Below are positions 43,966 to 55,400 of a stretch of 64,000 nt of DNA, piece after piece. This stretch comes from Thereva unica. Its lineage: Eukaryota; Arthropoda; Insecta; Diptera; Therevidae. Below the pieces are notes generated by a model that saw only the letters and a program-made list of their open reading frames with translations, made no database searches and was not told the DNA's origin. Position numbers and translations under genes: made by a program. Every line of letters begins with the position of its first letter. Position 1 is the first letter of the stretch. Location: NCBI GenBank assembly GCA_949987705.1, contig OX465286.1, positions 21,527,676-21,591,675 of the forward strand, written 5' to 3'.

Positions 43966-44453
43966 ATAAGTAAAATTATATTTTAATTTATAGAAAAAAA
44001 TAGACAAAACTGTTCTGAAAAAAGTTGGGTCGGTTTTGTTCGTTCGGTTATTTTTGTTTTTCTTTTTTTATTTGGGCCAATTTCGTTTTTTAAACAGCGA
44101 GCTTTTGGGGGGGTCATGACCCCCGTGGCCCCCTCCTTGAATCCGCGCCTGGTTCCAAGTTATGCGGCGAATTTCCTCTGACACATAATTGCATGGTTGT
44201 TTTCCGTCCCGGCTTTCACACATAGCCCGAAAATCTAGTAACGAGTGCATGCGAGGTGCATGTGTTTGTTATGTATGCTTGTGTGTGCTGTGTCGAATGC
44301 CGCAAAGCAGAAAAAGTTGAAAGTAGCCCGACCTTTGCATGGCATGCATTCCATTCACGGAATATTCCGTCAGGTCGCATTTCAATACACACACTTCTAT
44401 ATTATCTGTCAACGAATGCAAGGCATGAACGCTTGGATATGTTACCAGCTTAA

Positions 44454-45649
44454 CTCTAGAATACCCTTTCCAAAACGTCTATCAATCCTAATCCGGCTAG
44501 CATACCTCTTCCCATTTGCACATTTACATTGTTCAGTTTTCAACGCGTCTAGGCAAAATTTTCCACTGTGGTTTCCTAATGGAATAGAATACAACGAGGA
44601 CGACGACTAACAACAGCCGTGAACGCCTTACAAATAAGAAAAGGATCATTGAGAAAGCCTTAATTCATTTCAACAGTAATCCTTCTTCAGTTCTAAGCAT
44701 CTGTTAATTAACATAAAATACTGTGTTTTCTATTATCTTCTATGCTTCTTTTTTTTGTAAATAAGTGTCCTTGCAAGAAAATAAAAAGACAGTAAAAAAG
44801 GATGTAAGCATATTGTAAGCGAAGGGATTTTTTTATAGATAGATATGTTTGTATATTTGTTTTCTTTTGTTCTGCTTCCAAGAAAAAGAAAATTTGTTAA
44901 ATGTAAAAGGTCCTGATTTCTTCTTTTTTCCTTAATAAAAAACATAATAATACCAGGATTAAGATGAAATGTGTATGTACATTAACTTAAATAACATTAT
45001 TCGCAAAGAAATATCCTTGCGTCTGTGTAATGACAATATTAAAAAAAAAATGAAATAAAAAGGTACAAAAGCAAAAATCTTAAATTGTTTAATGGAGGGT
45101 TTCTATTTCAGAGGGCGGAAGAAGACAGGGATGTAATAACTGAATAAAGGCAAAAAAATATATATAATAAATACACCGAGTACACTACCGCCTCCGGATC
45201 GCTCATCTACTCTGAAACAAGGATAATTTCATTTAGAAATAAATTAATCTACCGCTTGGCACTTGAGGGTCCTCCTCCATGTCCTTGTGTATATTTATTT
45301 AACAGAATAAAAATAAACCGTGCGGGGGTAATTATTTCTTAGTACGGTACAAAATGTGGGCGTAATATACTTGTGCCGGTCCACTAAATCTGTTTCATGT
45401 TCACCATTACACGGCACTAGGATATATTCAGCCAGTAGGGAGTCGGTCCACTTTAGGTGGGTCGAAACTGGGTATATATCATGTAATTATGATGAAATGC
45501 AATTACGAAAAGTACAAAGAGAAATCCCCAGTAGATGGGGGAGTCAGAATGCTTCTGGGTATTTCGGAATAAATTAACAATAATCGAAAACGAAACAAAA
45601 AACATTGTTTTTTTAAATTGTTTTTTTTTTTTTATGAAATTCAAAAATT
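44454..45649. other. AT-rich non-coding stretch
   Basis: No supported gene, terminal repeat or RNA. Several A/T homopolymer runs (44750, 45040, 45155, 45610). Confidence 0.35.
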
Positions 45650-45740
45650 GAATTTTACTTTTTTTGGGTTGTAAGGTCAGGAATCACCCTTCGTACTACC
45701 GATCTGTCATGTCGTTGGTACTTTTCTGGCAGCAAACTTA
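45650..45740 (-). mobile_element. J1 LINE 3' tail, severely 5'-truncated
   Basis: The minus strand reads GACATGACAGATCGGTAGTA, GAAGGGTGATTCCTGA and then an A-run. It matches the 3' end of the J1 copy at 55790-55840 and the tail at 7660-7715. Confidence 0.55.
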
Positions 45741-46399
45741 GTTCTAAGATTAAAAAAGGTTTATTCAATTTACAATAGCACTGAATCTGACATTTGAACA
45801 CTTGGAAGTTCTTGTTGTGCAAGATAGTTGTTAAGTTCAATCTTTTCGCATGGGGCTTTACATGGCATAAAACAAATACCCGCGTCTGGGATTTTTCCTA
45901 GATCGCCGATAATACAGTGTCGGTTTTTATTGAAATGTGATTTGGCAGCACTGTTTGGTTTGGCTGTAAGCTTTTCGGGATTGGGTTTGGCTTTGTGAGG
46001 ATCGTGGTGGGGGTGAGCTTTTACGCAGGGTCGGTCATGGTTCAAATACTACAAGCAGCATTATCGTTCCACTACACATGGAGTAGTTTTACTGTTATGT
46101 ATTTTGTTGTATGGAATGAAACATTAAACCTTAGATAAATTCACTCTTTATTTAAAATATTAATTGGAGTTTGATGGTAGTTTTAATCGGACTATTTCTG
46201 ATGACTTCTGTACTTCGACTGACTGCAGTGATAAGCGGAACTTATCACTCGATGTATAATATTGGTTGTAGTGCGATTCTTGCCGATGAGATGCGTTGTA
46301 CTCAACATTTACTACCTTTTTAGAAAAAAAAAGTTAGATAATCTACTACACTACTACATCAAGTTATCATTCTGCTACCTTTTTTCGGTAGTTCTAATT
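45741..46399. other. Stretch with an unidentified minus-strand frame
   Basis: A 91-codon minus-strand frame (45770-46045) contains HHDPHKAKPNPEKL and several Cys (CFMPCKAPC). It is not recognised and has no neighbours that would support it. The part 46090-46330 has LTR-like composition but no partner repeat in the window. Confidence 0.3.
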
Positions 46400-46885
46400 T
46401 TTGAAGTAAAACTTCTTTAGGGACGTTTTCTTAAAAAATTTACACGAGAGTTAATCGATTTAATTCGCATATGTAACGCGTAACGCTCTACACATTGAAA
46501 AATCGTCAGATTTTACGTATAACGCGGGGAAATGGGGCGGACAAGAGACGAAGAAACTCGAGGCTGTGTGTGCAACAGTTAAAATACACTCTGCCTTACT
46601 GCGTAGATTTTCTGGCATGTTAGCTACGTTGCGGCCAGATTTTGCTTTATCTCATTATACGAATACAAATTCACCATTATGTAAAGGTGAATTATTTTGG
46701 ATTTTTCTTGTGGTTTGGTCACTGGCTGGGCTAATACCGCGGACACTTTGGAGTTGACTGACATGTTGGAAGCGGCATATACGACAAGAATTTTCGGTGC
46801 AACCTGACCAAGTGGATCTGCTTTTTGGCGTGGCCAAATATGTGGCACTGTCGGGAAGTTACGGTATAAACACTTGAGACTGATG
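46400..46885. repeat. Dispersed element, copy 2 (compact)
   Basis: The 486-bp stretch unites the left part (TGAAGTAAAACTTCTTTAGG, CGCATATGTAACGCGTAACG, GGCGGACAAGAGACGAAGAA) and right part (TTGGAGTTGACTGACATGTT, GACCAAGTGGATCTGCTTTT, GTCGGGAAGTTACGG) that are 1.3 kb apart at 35165-36905. The short filler includes TTAAAATACACTCTGCCTTA, which also occurs near 36070. No coding capacity. Confidence 0.6.
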
Positions 46886-47084
46886 TGGTTAATATTAATT
46901 TCCAGAGGAAAAACTCATTCAAGTATATTTGAGTAATATATTTCTTTGTAATAAAAAAACAATAGGAAGAAACGTCTAGTCTCTAGACTAGAAAAAAGCA
47001 AGCTGACAAAAAAAATTATATACTACTTCGTAGTAAAAACAATTTTGCAAGTTGTAATAGCAAGTATTAAATGTCTTTCCAAAT

Positions 47085-48790
47085 TTAAATTTGCTTTAAC
47101 ACTAGCTTTGCGAGTCCTATTCTTTGACATAATAATGCATGACGAGTAGAGTGCAATGGTTTCGTCAGAATATCTGCTAATTGATTTTCAGAACCAACTC
47201 TTGAGATATCAATATCACCAGCTATTACCAATTCCCGTACAAAAAAGTGTCTTATACGGATATGCTTGGTTCTTTTGTGATATTCAGGATTTTGTGCTAG
47301 ACGAACAGCAGCCTCATTATCTACTTGTAATACTGGTATCTCCTTAAGATGAGTAAGCTCCTTTAATAATCGTTTCAGCCAAATTATTTCGCGTGCTGCC
47401 TCACTTGCCGCTACAACTTCAGCCTCCGTTGTTGATATAGCCACTGATGTTTGTCTTTGACTAGCCCAGGAAATAGGACCACCTGAATATTTACACAGTA
47501 CGCCTGTCGTTGAACGGCCAGTCCCATGATCTGCATCGCTATAACATTCAAGAATTCTATTTCCTCTTTTATACACCAAAGCATAATCAGCTGTCCTTTT
47601 TAGATAACGAAAAATCCTCTTGACCTTGACTACATCCGATTCGTTTGGTTTTTCAAGATTTCTTGAAACTACGCCTACTGAATACGCTATGTCTGGTCTC
47701 GTACCGCACATCAAAAACATTAATGATCCAACTGCTTGTCTGTAGGAAAAACGGTGTTAGGATTGCTTCCTTCAATTTCTCCCTCTATCACAATTGGAGT
47801 TGCAACATCTTTGGAGTTGTTCATGCCAAAACGTTCCAAGAGTTTTTCTGTGTAATGTGATTGACTCACTTGTATAGATGAATCTTGACTTCTTTTAATT
47901 TCAAGTCCCAAATAAAATGAAGCAGGTTGAGAAGTAATTTTAAAACTTGTTTTCAAATCATCTATGAACTCCTGAAGTTCGTCCTCATCATTTGTTGCTA
48001 TTAATCCATCATCTACATACAAAACCATGAAAATTTTCTTAGTACCTCTTAGACGTAGAAACAAACATGGGTCGGCATTACTCCTTTTAAAACCAAACTT
48101 AATTAACTGGTTACTAAATCGTTCGTTCCAGCAGGGGCTTGTTTCAATCCATATAAGCTCTTCTTCAGCAAACACACTTTACCAGAATCATCACCGAAGC
48201 CTTCTGGTTGTTGCATATAAATTGTTTCGCTGATATTACCATACAAAAAGGCTGTCGACACATCTATTTGTGTAAGTGACATATTTTCACAAGCTGCTAC
48301 ACTTAGCAGGGCTCTAATGGTAGACATCCCCGCTACAGGACTAAACGTCTGATCAAAATCAATTCCCTTTTGTTGGGAAAAACCTTTAATAACCAGTCTT
48401 GCCTTAAATTTATTTATTGACCCATCTGGATTTGTTTTTACTTTGTACATACACCCATTTAAAAGGAATCGCTTTTCTCCCGTGTGGCAAATTCACCAAA
48501 TCCCAGGTTTTATTCTCTTGAAGAGCTTCCATTTCCTTGCTCATTGCAATTTTCCAACTTTCAGATTGCTCAGATTGCAATGCCTCAGTGTAGGTTGTTG
48601 ATTCTTCAAAGCTTGCAATAGCACAGGTAACATAATCTGGATATCTTTGTGGTAACTTAAGCAAGGACCGATCACGCAAAATTCATTTATTTGTTCCATT
48701 TTCCTGGCATTGATGATGTTACTAAGCTGTTTATAATAAGTAAGATAACTACGCAGCTTAGTTCTGCGATAACGTCTATACATGAACTCA
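47085..48790 (-). pseudogene. Ty1/Copia pol remnant (RT and RNase H)
   Basis: On the minus strand the blocks run in order: [24 protein letters not shown] and FKWVYVQS (48410-48679); [54 protein letters not shown] (48103-48450); MVLYVDDGLI and FYLGLEIKR (47720-48175); RPDIAYSVGVVSRN, YSDADHGTGRSTTG, KHIRIRHFFVRE and LADILTKPL (47085-47720). This is the RT and RNase H of Ty1/Copia. Two or more frameshifts break it, and the protease and integrase are missing. No LTR pair could be recognised. Confidence 0.9.
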
Positions 48791-49167
48791 CGCTGAACTA
48801 CATATTAAGTCGCTGATTTCACGAGAAAATCCAGGATATTTGTGACGACGATCTGCGCCTTCTTGTGACTAACGGAACAGAATGATCGTAAAGAGATAAA
48901 ATAAATGAATTCAAGATGTTGACTTTTGAGTAAACACAGGTTGTATTATACAGGGTGTATCAGCTAAAGTGTCCAACCGCTTGGCTGTGGATAGGCCTTG
49001 GATAGACGAACAAAAAATCGTATGGATGGGGGCGGGGGAATCGTAACGGTTTACCCGCTAGGGCGTTTTGAAGTTTTTTTTGTAGAGGTTTACATATTAC
49101 CCTGTATTTATGTCACCTCATTAGATATTTTAATGAATTAAACATCAATCTACGCAGAATACTCCCA

Positions 49168-50673
49168 TCCATCCATCCAATGGCGCTACAGCCCAAATCG
49201 AGCCTTGGCCTCCTCTAGGGCATTTCTCCAAGTCTGACGGTTCCTTGCAGCAGTTCTCCAGTTCCGAATGTTCAGCATTGTCTCTGCGTCAGCCGTCACA
49301 GAGTCCATCCATCTTCTCCTGGGTCTACCTACTGGTCTGTTTCCTGGAATTTCGGCCACCATAAGCCGTTTTGGGATACGGTTATCATTCATCCTGACTA
49401 CGTGGCCGGCTAGTCTTAGTCTGTTGATTTTTATAAACGTTGAGAGTTCTGGGTCGTCAAAAATTTCATACAACTCGTTGTTGTATCTCCTTCGCCATAT
49501 CCCATCCTCTCTCGTTGGGCCTATTATGCATCTGAGCACCTTCCTCTCAAACCTGTTGACTTGTTCCTCTATCTCCTGGGTCATAGTCCAAGTCTCGCTG
49601 CCATAGCACAGTACTGGTCGTATTACTGTTTTGTAGAGTGAGAGTTTCGCTTTTCTGTGCACAAATCTTGAGTGCAATATTTGTTTTTGGGCATAAAAAG
49701 CTCTATTAGCCAGTAGTATTCGTCTAGTTACTTCTTCCTTTTCATCGTTTCTTTTTGTAATTGTAGACCCAAGGTAGACTGTTTTATCGACTACTTCTAG
49801 AATATGTTCGTCGATAGTTATATTTCTTCCCATTCTAAATCTTCCAGCTCTGGATTGTTGCATCACCTTCGTTTTTTCTTCATTGATGTTCAGCCCTATG
49901 TCCTTGGCCGCCTCTTTTAATTCGACATAGACTTCTTTCGCTGCCAAGAAGGACCTTCCCACGATGTTCACGTCATCCGCATATCCAAGTAATTGTACAG
50001 ACTGCGTTGCTATGGACGCATTTCTCCGTACTGATGTTTTTCTTATCACCCATTCTAGGGCCAGGTTGAAAAGCATGGGGGCTAGTCCATCTCCTTGTCT
50101 AAGACCTTGTCGCACTTCGAACTCTTCTGTTATTGCATTTTGAATCCTTACTTTCGCCAGGGAGCTATTCGTTGCGCATTTTATCAGTCGTACCAGCTTG
50201 GAGGGGACTCCTAATTCCAATAGGATCCTGTACAGCCTCTCTCTGTTTATCGAGTCATATGCCTGTTGAAAGTCGACAAATATCTGGCATATATCTATAT
50301 TCCTTTCCCAGGTTTTCTCCAGAATTTGTTTTAAGGTCAGCAGTTGGTCCGATGTTGACCTGTTTGTCCTAAAACCAGCTTGATATTCTCCTATAAGGCC
50401 TTCCGCTATAGGTTCTAGTTTTTGTTTCACAAGGATTGTGAAGGTTTTGTAGCTGGTGCTGAGGAGTGAGATGCCTCTGTAGTTTTTACAGGTTAATTTA
50501 TCTCCTTTCTTGTAGATTGGACATATAATCGCTTTCTTCCAGTCATCTGGTATAACTTCTTCCTCCCAGACGTTACATATGAGTTCGTGTAAGTTCCTTA
50601 AGAGTTGCGGCCCTCATTCCTTTAGTAGCTCAGCTGCGATTCCATCGATGCCTGGGGATTTGCTGCTTTTTTT
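49168..50673 (-). mobile_element. RTE-like LINE insertion with 17-bp target duplication
   Basis: A 5'-truncated LINE of about 1.5 kb on the minus strand is flanked by TACGCAGAATACTCCCA at 49151-49167 and 50674-50690 and ends in a (GGAT)n tail (plus strand 49168-49178). Truncation is at the start of the RT domain (SPGIDGIAAELL). The coding region has one stop (50618-50620) and is otherwise open, so the insertion is fairly young. Confidence 0.88.
49186..50430 (-). CDS. RTE-like LINE RT, 414-codon open segment
   Basis: This is the open part of the truncated ORF2. It reads GEYQAGFRTNRSTSDQLLTLKQIL, IFVDFQQAYDSINRERLY (motif A), VRQGLRQGDGLAPMLFNLALEWVIR (the RQGD block typical of RTE-like LINEs) and LLGYADDVNIVGRS (catalytic core). 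It continues with LNINEEKTKVM, VYLGSTITKRN, CYGSETWTMTQEIEEQVNRFERKVLRC, RLAGHVVRMNDNRIPKRLM and RPRRRWMDSVTADAETML-NWRTAARNRQ to the stop. The same frame continues upstream to 50665 through one stop. It has no endonuclease and is not autonomous, but the RT core is intact. Confidence 0.85.
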   Translation of the reverse strand: MKQKLEPIAEGLIGEYQAGFRTNRSTSDQLLTLKQILEKTWERNIDICQIFVDFQQAYDSINRERLYRILLELGVPSKLVRLIKCATNSSLAKVRIQNAITEEFEVRQGLRQGDGLAPMLFNLALEWVIRKTSVRRNASIATQSVQLLGYADDVNIVGRSFLAAKEVYVELKEAAKDIGLNINEEKTKVMQQSRAGRFRMGRNITIDEHILEVVDKTVYLGSTITKRNDEKEEVTRRILLANRAFYAQKQILHSRFVHRKAKLSLYKTVIRPVLCYGSETWTMTQEIEEQVNRFERKVLRCIIGPTREDGIWRRRYNNELYEIFDDPELSTFIKINRLRLAGHVVRMNDNRIPKRLMVAEIPGNRPVGRPRRRWMDSVTADAETMLNIRNWRTAARNRQTWRNALEEAKARFGL

Positions 50674-50887
50674 TACGCAGAATACTCCCACCTATCTAAA
50701 TCTGTAAAAGTCGAGGTTTTAACATACCAAAGTCCAGAATTATGAGTCATCAAAAACAACATTTTTTTTTCACTAAAGTTTCCACTTCAACCACCTTTTT
50801 CTCCAAAAAATACGTAATTAACCAATATTTTTTTTACAAAATTGGAAAGCTTGGACAATTTCCCATGAATAATGTCTAACTACTATT

Positions 50888-51972
50888 ATACTCCGTCGCT
50901 GCTCTTTTCATTTGTATGCTTATGATCTGCAGCTATATACCTCTTGTCCTACTAATCAAATTGAAAATTGTGTGTCTGAACTCAATAGCACCTTGTCTCG
51001 AATAAACGAATGGAGTTCTAGTAATTTCCTTAAGTTAAATCCAATTAAATCGCAAGTACTTTTCCTTAGTCGTCGCTCACTGCCCCCGAATGGTTTCTCA
51101 CCTCTTTTACTTAATAATGTTCCCCTTCCAATAGTTGACTGTGCCAAAAACCTGGGTATTGTTGTCAATTCCAAACTCTCCTGCTGCAATCATGTCTCAT
51201 TACTGCTCTCTAACATCTATGGCACACTTCGTAAACTATGGCTACATGGCAATCTGTTATCCTCGCCTATTCGAGCCAAACTTATTAAATCTCTTGTTTT
51301 TCCTCATTTCCTTTATGGCTCGCTGGTATATATTTCCTTCGACTCTTCTTGCCGTCAGCGCCTTACAGTGGCATTTAATGATTGCATTAGGTTCATTTTT
51401 CATATGAGAAGATCTGAACATATGTCGGGTGTCCAAAATTCCTTACTGGGTTGTGACCTCTTTCTATTCGTCGATCTCATGGCTTTACTTCTCTTGCATA
51501 AGGTTTTTTATACCAAAAGCCCTTGCTTCCTTTCTGACTTCCTTTTTCCTTTGCAATCCTTGAGATCCGTTAAATTCCTGATTCCTGCTCATTCTTCCCT
51601 AATTGGTAGTCGTTCCTTCTTTGTGCATACTCTCAGAATCTGGAATAATCTTCCTAACCACATTCAGAGAATGAGCACAGCCACAACATTCAGAAGACAT
51701 GCATTTCTTTTTCTATCTTCTTCTTCTCACTAGCTATATATTTCTCTCACTACCTCTATCACTCCCCACTTCAATCTCAATTTTAATTCTACCTTCTGTC
51801 TCTATTTTTTTCTCTTGAATTCTTTTTTATTATGCTAGTTGTAATATTAATTTTAATTTTAGTTATAATTGTCCTTTTAAGTAACTCATTTTGTTTATAT
51901 CCATAAATTTTGTACTCTAAAAGATGTAAATCTTGTGTACTTTCTTGAAATATAGTTATTATTATTATTATA
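50888..51972 (+). mobile_element. L2/CR1-like LINE, 5'-truncated 3' part
   Basis: The open frame 50912-51733 reads FHLYAYDLQLYTS (core YADD changed to YAYD), LDINEW-like INEWSSSNFLKLNPIKSQVL, LGIVVNSKLSCCNHV, LTVAFNDCIRFIFHMRRSEHMSG and SFFVHTLRIWNNLPNHIQ, then a stop and a 3' UTR to a TTATTATTATTA tail (about 51955-51970). It interrupts the left arm of the foldback element: CTAACTACTATTATA before it and TATTATACTACGACC after it. Confidence 0.8.
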
Positions 51973-52483
51973 CTACGACCTTTACTTTTGAAGTTATAAG
52001 CAATTTTAATGCGAAAATTGGCCTTATTTGGTGCTACTTGGTACTTTTCAAGAAAACTCAGGTGAAAAAGTATTAAAAAATAGAGCCAAATTTCACCATT
52101 AAAATTGCTAATAACTTCAATTGTAAAGGTCGTAGCGTAATAGTTGTTAGACATTATTCATAGGAAATTGTTCAAGCTTTCCAATTTTGTAAAAAAAATA
52201 TTGGTTAATTACGTATTTTTGGAGAAAAAGGTGGTTGAAGTGGAAACTTTAGTGAAAAAAAAAAAATTGTCTTTGATGACTCATAACTCTGGACTTTGGT
52301 ATGTTAAAACCCCGACTTTTACAGTTTTAGATAGGTGGGGGTATTCTGCGTATGCGTAGATTGCTGCCTTATTCATTAAAATATCTAATAAGGTGACAAA
52401 AATACAGGGGTAATATGTAAACCTCTACCAAAAAACTTCAAAACGCCCTAGCGGGTAAACCGTTACGATTCCCCCCCCCCATC

Positions 52484-55400
52484 TTTCAACGGCTATAAAT
52501 TCAAATAGTGAGCCACTGGACATATCAATGACTTTAGAGGAAAGTGAAGAAGTAACATAAATAGCAACACCTCCACCTGTGCGACCAATGCGATCATTGC
52601 GATGTAATGAAAACTCCGGAAGGGATACAAAAGCGGAGGGGATTTCGGGTTTCAACCAAGTTTCGCTTACGAGAAAAACATGTATTCTGGTATGTTCAAA
52701 CATATGCCTCAGCTCATCCATTTTGTTGTTCAAACTTCGAGCATTTAAAACGCATATATTCAGTCCCGTGGAGGACGAGCAAAGGATATTTAGTAGCGTT
52801 CCCTCGATGTGCATTCTACCAGGAAAATGATTTATAATTACAAATGCAGAACATAACCGCGATCGCAGAGTCAACTAACCAGTTGAATAATAAAGAGAAA
52901 TAAATGAAAAAGGAGAAGAAATAAAAGAAAGGAAGAAGGGCTGAAAAATAAATAACATTACAGTAAAATATAAAATTAAAAAAGAAATTAAAAATTAAAT
53001 TAAATAGTAAAAAGATAAGATTAAAATTGTAGAAATTAAAATTATTAAAACTAAGCTTAACGATATCCATGAAGAAAACCTCAGTCACCACGATTTGATT
53101 CCAAAACATAGTCCAGTGCATGCACAGATGTTACTTTCAGAAAAGGTCCGTCTTTTATTTTCTGAATGTAAACTATACCACGCCGTGAAGAAACACCATA
53201 AATCATTTTCTGCACTCAGAACAAATCTCCGGATTTTTATCTTCCCACCCGGAGTGTGAAATCATTGTTGCGGGTGATTTCAACGTTCATAATGTCAATT
53301 GGCTAAACTACTCTAATGGCACCAGTGTTTCTGGCAAAGACGCCGAGATCTTTGCAGACCTAAATAATTTGCACCAAATCGTGAACTGTGCAACGCGAGT
53401 TCCGGACGTTGAAGGTCAAGGAGCCCATCTGCTTGACCTGTTTCTTACTTCTCATCCAACTCGATACTCCGTCGAAGATAGCTCGCCCCTTGGTAACTCG
53501 GATCACAAACTAGTCAGCGCTAATTTCCCATATCCATCTTCTACTCCAACCAACGCAGTTCCTAAAAAAACTGTCTGGCACTATGGGAAAGCCAACTGGT
53601 TGGGACTTATACGCTTTTTTCAAGCCACAGACTGGAATTTGTGTTTCCGCAGTGCCAGTGCGAACTATGCCGCTTCCTGTATTACTAAAATAATACGGGC
53701 AGGAATGTGTTTGTTCATTCCTCATTCTACGATATCTATAAAGCCTAGGCCAAATAGATGGTTCAATGGTGAATGTAGGAACGCAATTCAAGCTAAGGAA
53801 GCCGCTTATAGAGCGTACAAACATTCCCCCAACGAGTCACTTCGGCCTGAGTATATCAAGTCGAGAAACTCCTGTAATTCCATCATCAGGAAGGTCAAAG
53901 CATCATTTGACAACAAATTGAGAAGTAAGGTCCTCAACACCCACGTAGTTAGCAAAAACTTCTGGTCCTTGGTAACTTCCATTAAGAAGAATTTTACCTC
54001 TTCCTCAACCCCTCCATTCATTAATGGAAAGGAGGTGATAACAGAAAGCAAATCCAAGGCCGATTTACTGGCATCTCTGTTCGCCTCAAATTCTTCGTTA
54101 CCTGAAGCTGATACGTCACCACCGGTCCTCGATCGCAACGCCGATTCAATGGACGGAATTTTCCTCAGGACACGAGAGGTGTATAAATGTCTCAAAGAGC
54201 TTGACGTCAATAAATCCACTGGCCCCGATAATATTCCCCCTATGGTACTCAAAAAGTGTGCCTCACCCTTGGCTAAACCTTTGCGCAAACTCTTTGCCTT
54301 GTCATATTTCTCCAGAGTTTATCCCAACTCGTGGAAACTAGCTCATGTTCAGCCCATTCCCAAAAAAGGTGAAGCCAGCGACCCTTTAAACTACCGCCCA
54401 ATAGCAATAACTTCTGTTCTCTCCAAAGTTATGGAGACAATAATCAATAGAAGGTTGATGGAATATCTAGAATCTAGCCAAATTATTCACGACAGGCAGT
54501 ACGGCTTTAGACCAAAAAGGTCTACTGGCGACCTTCTTGTGTGCGTAACTGAACACATTAACCAAAGCATCCATGGCTTCGGTGAGTCTGATCTGGTTGC
54601 TCTAGATATTTCCAAGGCCTACGACAGAGTATGGCATCCCGCTCTGCTGTCGAAACTCCAAGCTATTGGTATTGACTCAGTTCTAAGGAACTGGATTGAG
54701 AGTTTTCTTTCTGGCCGTTCAATCAAGGTAGTATTGGATGGCGTTGAATCCAACCCTCATTCCATTTCGGCCGGCGTTCCCCAAGGGGCGATTCTCTCCC
54801 CTACTCTCTTTCTTATATTCATTAATGATCTGCTCTCAATCCCCTCCAATCCACTTCATAGTTTTGTCGATGACAGTACTTTGCGTTACTCATACCCCTC
54901 CGACAACACAGGACAAGCAAGTGCCAGACCTTGTCTCTCTGAACGCGAACTCATGCCCAACTCTCTTAACGCGGATATTCAACTCATTCTTGATTGGGGC
55001 CGCAAGAATCGTGTCGAGTTCAATGAAACCAAAACTAAGTACTGTCTATTCTCCACTAAAACCTGCACCAACCTTCCCTCCATTTCAGTGGGCGAGGATA
55101 ATATAACAGCTGATCCATATCTTAACATCCTCGGCGTGACTCTATCCAACGATTTGCGATGGAATAATCACATACTCCAAGTCACCAAACAAGCGTATCA
55201 ATGCCTCGGCTTCCTTAAGAGATGCAAGTTTCTCCTTCATCCAGCTGCCTTGGCTATAATCTACAAGTCCTAAATTCGGCCACGCCTTGAATACAACTCG
55301 TATATCTGGGCGGGCGCCCCTAAAACCACCTTGGCTTGGCTAGACAAGGTGCAAAACCGCGCCATCAAACTCATTGGCGATAGCACCCTTTGCATTGATC

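Larger units (their letters stand above)
42294..44151 (+). mobile_element. Non-autonomous hAT element with 8-bp target duplication
   Basis: The element starts CAGGCGCGGAT and ends ATCCGCGCCTG, perfect 11-bp inverted repeats of hAT type, flanked by a perfect 8-bp duplication GTTCCAAG (42286-42293 and 44152-44159). It contains a decayed ZMYM1-type transposase (42318-43640) and, between it and the right end, palindromic repeat DNA. It entered a MITE of the AGCTGGTRACA family. Confidence 0.9.
42241..44453. repeat. AGCTGGTRACA-ended MITE, copy C, split by a hAT
   Basis: The left end TTAAAGCTGGTGACATATAC (42241-42260) matches the complement of the right end, GTTAAGCTGGTAACATATCC. TTAA occurs at both outer edges. 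The MITE itself is about 350 bp once the hAT at 42294-44151 and one duplication are removed; its right part (about 44160-44453) shares sequence with copies A and B. Confidence 0.6.
49025..52483. mobile_element. Foldback element with ~400-bp arms, carrying two insertions
   Basis: The left arm (49025-49167, then 50674-50887, then 51973-52025) is the reverse complement of the right arm (about 52085-52483): both hold GGAATCGTAACGGTTTACCC, TACGCAGAATACYCCCACC, CGTAATTAACCAATATTTTT and CTACGACCTTTAC. The left arm is interrupted by an RTE-like LINE (49168-50673) and by an L2-like LINE (50888-51972). Without these the element is about 870 bp. No coding capacity of its own. The right end abuts LINE sequence in a poly-C run. 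Confidence 0.8.

Noticed and set aside
46090..46330. Solo LTR
   Set aside because: Composition and an AATAAA-like stretch suggested one, but there is no partner repeat in the window and no target duplication was seen.
46876..47084. LTR of the Copia remnant
   Set aside because: The minus-strand TGTTTTTACTACG after the pol stop looks like an LTR start, but no second copy exists upstream and the end cannot be set.
52484..53360. Twin-priming 5' inversion of the J1 LINE (minus endonuclease half next to plus endonuclease half)
   Set aside because: The minus-strand endonuclease piece belongs to a CR1-like LINE whose ORF1 lies on the far side of J1 (55841-56400) and whose ORF1 end is at 53110-53239. 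A split host element explains the layout better.
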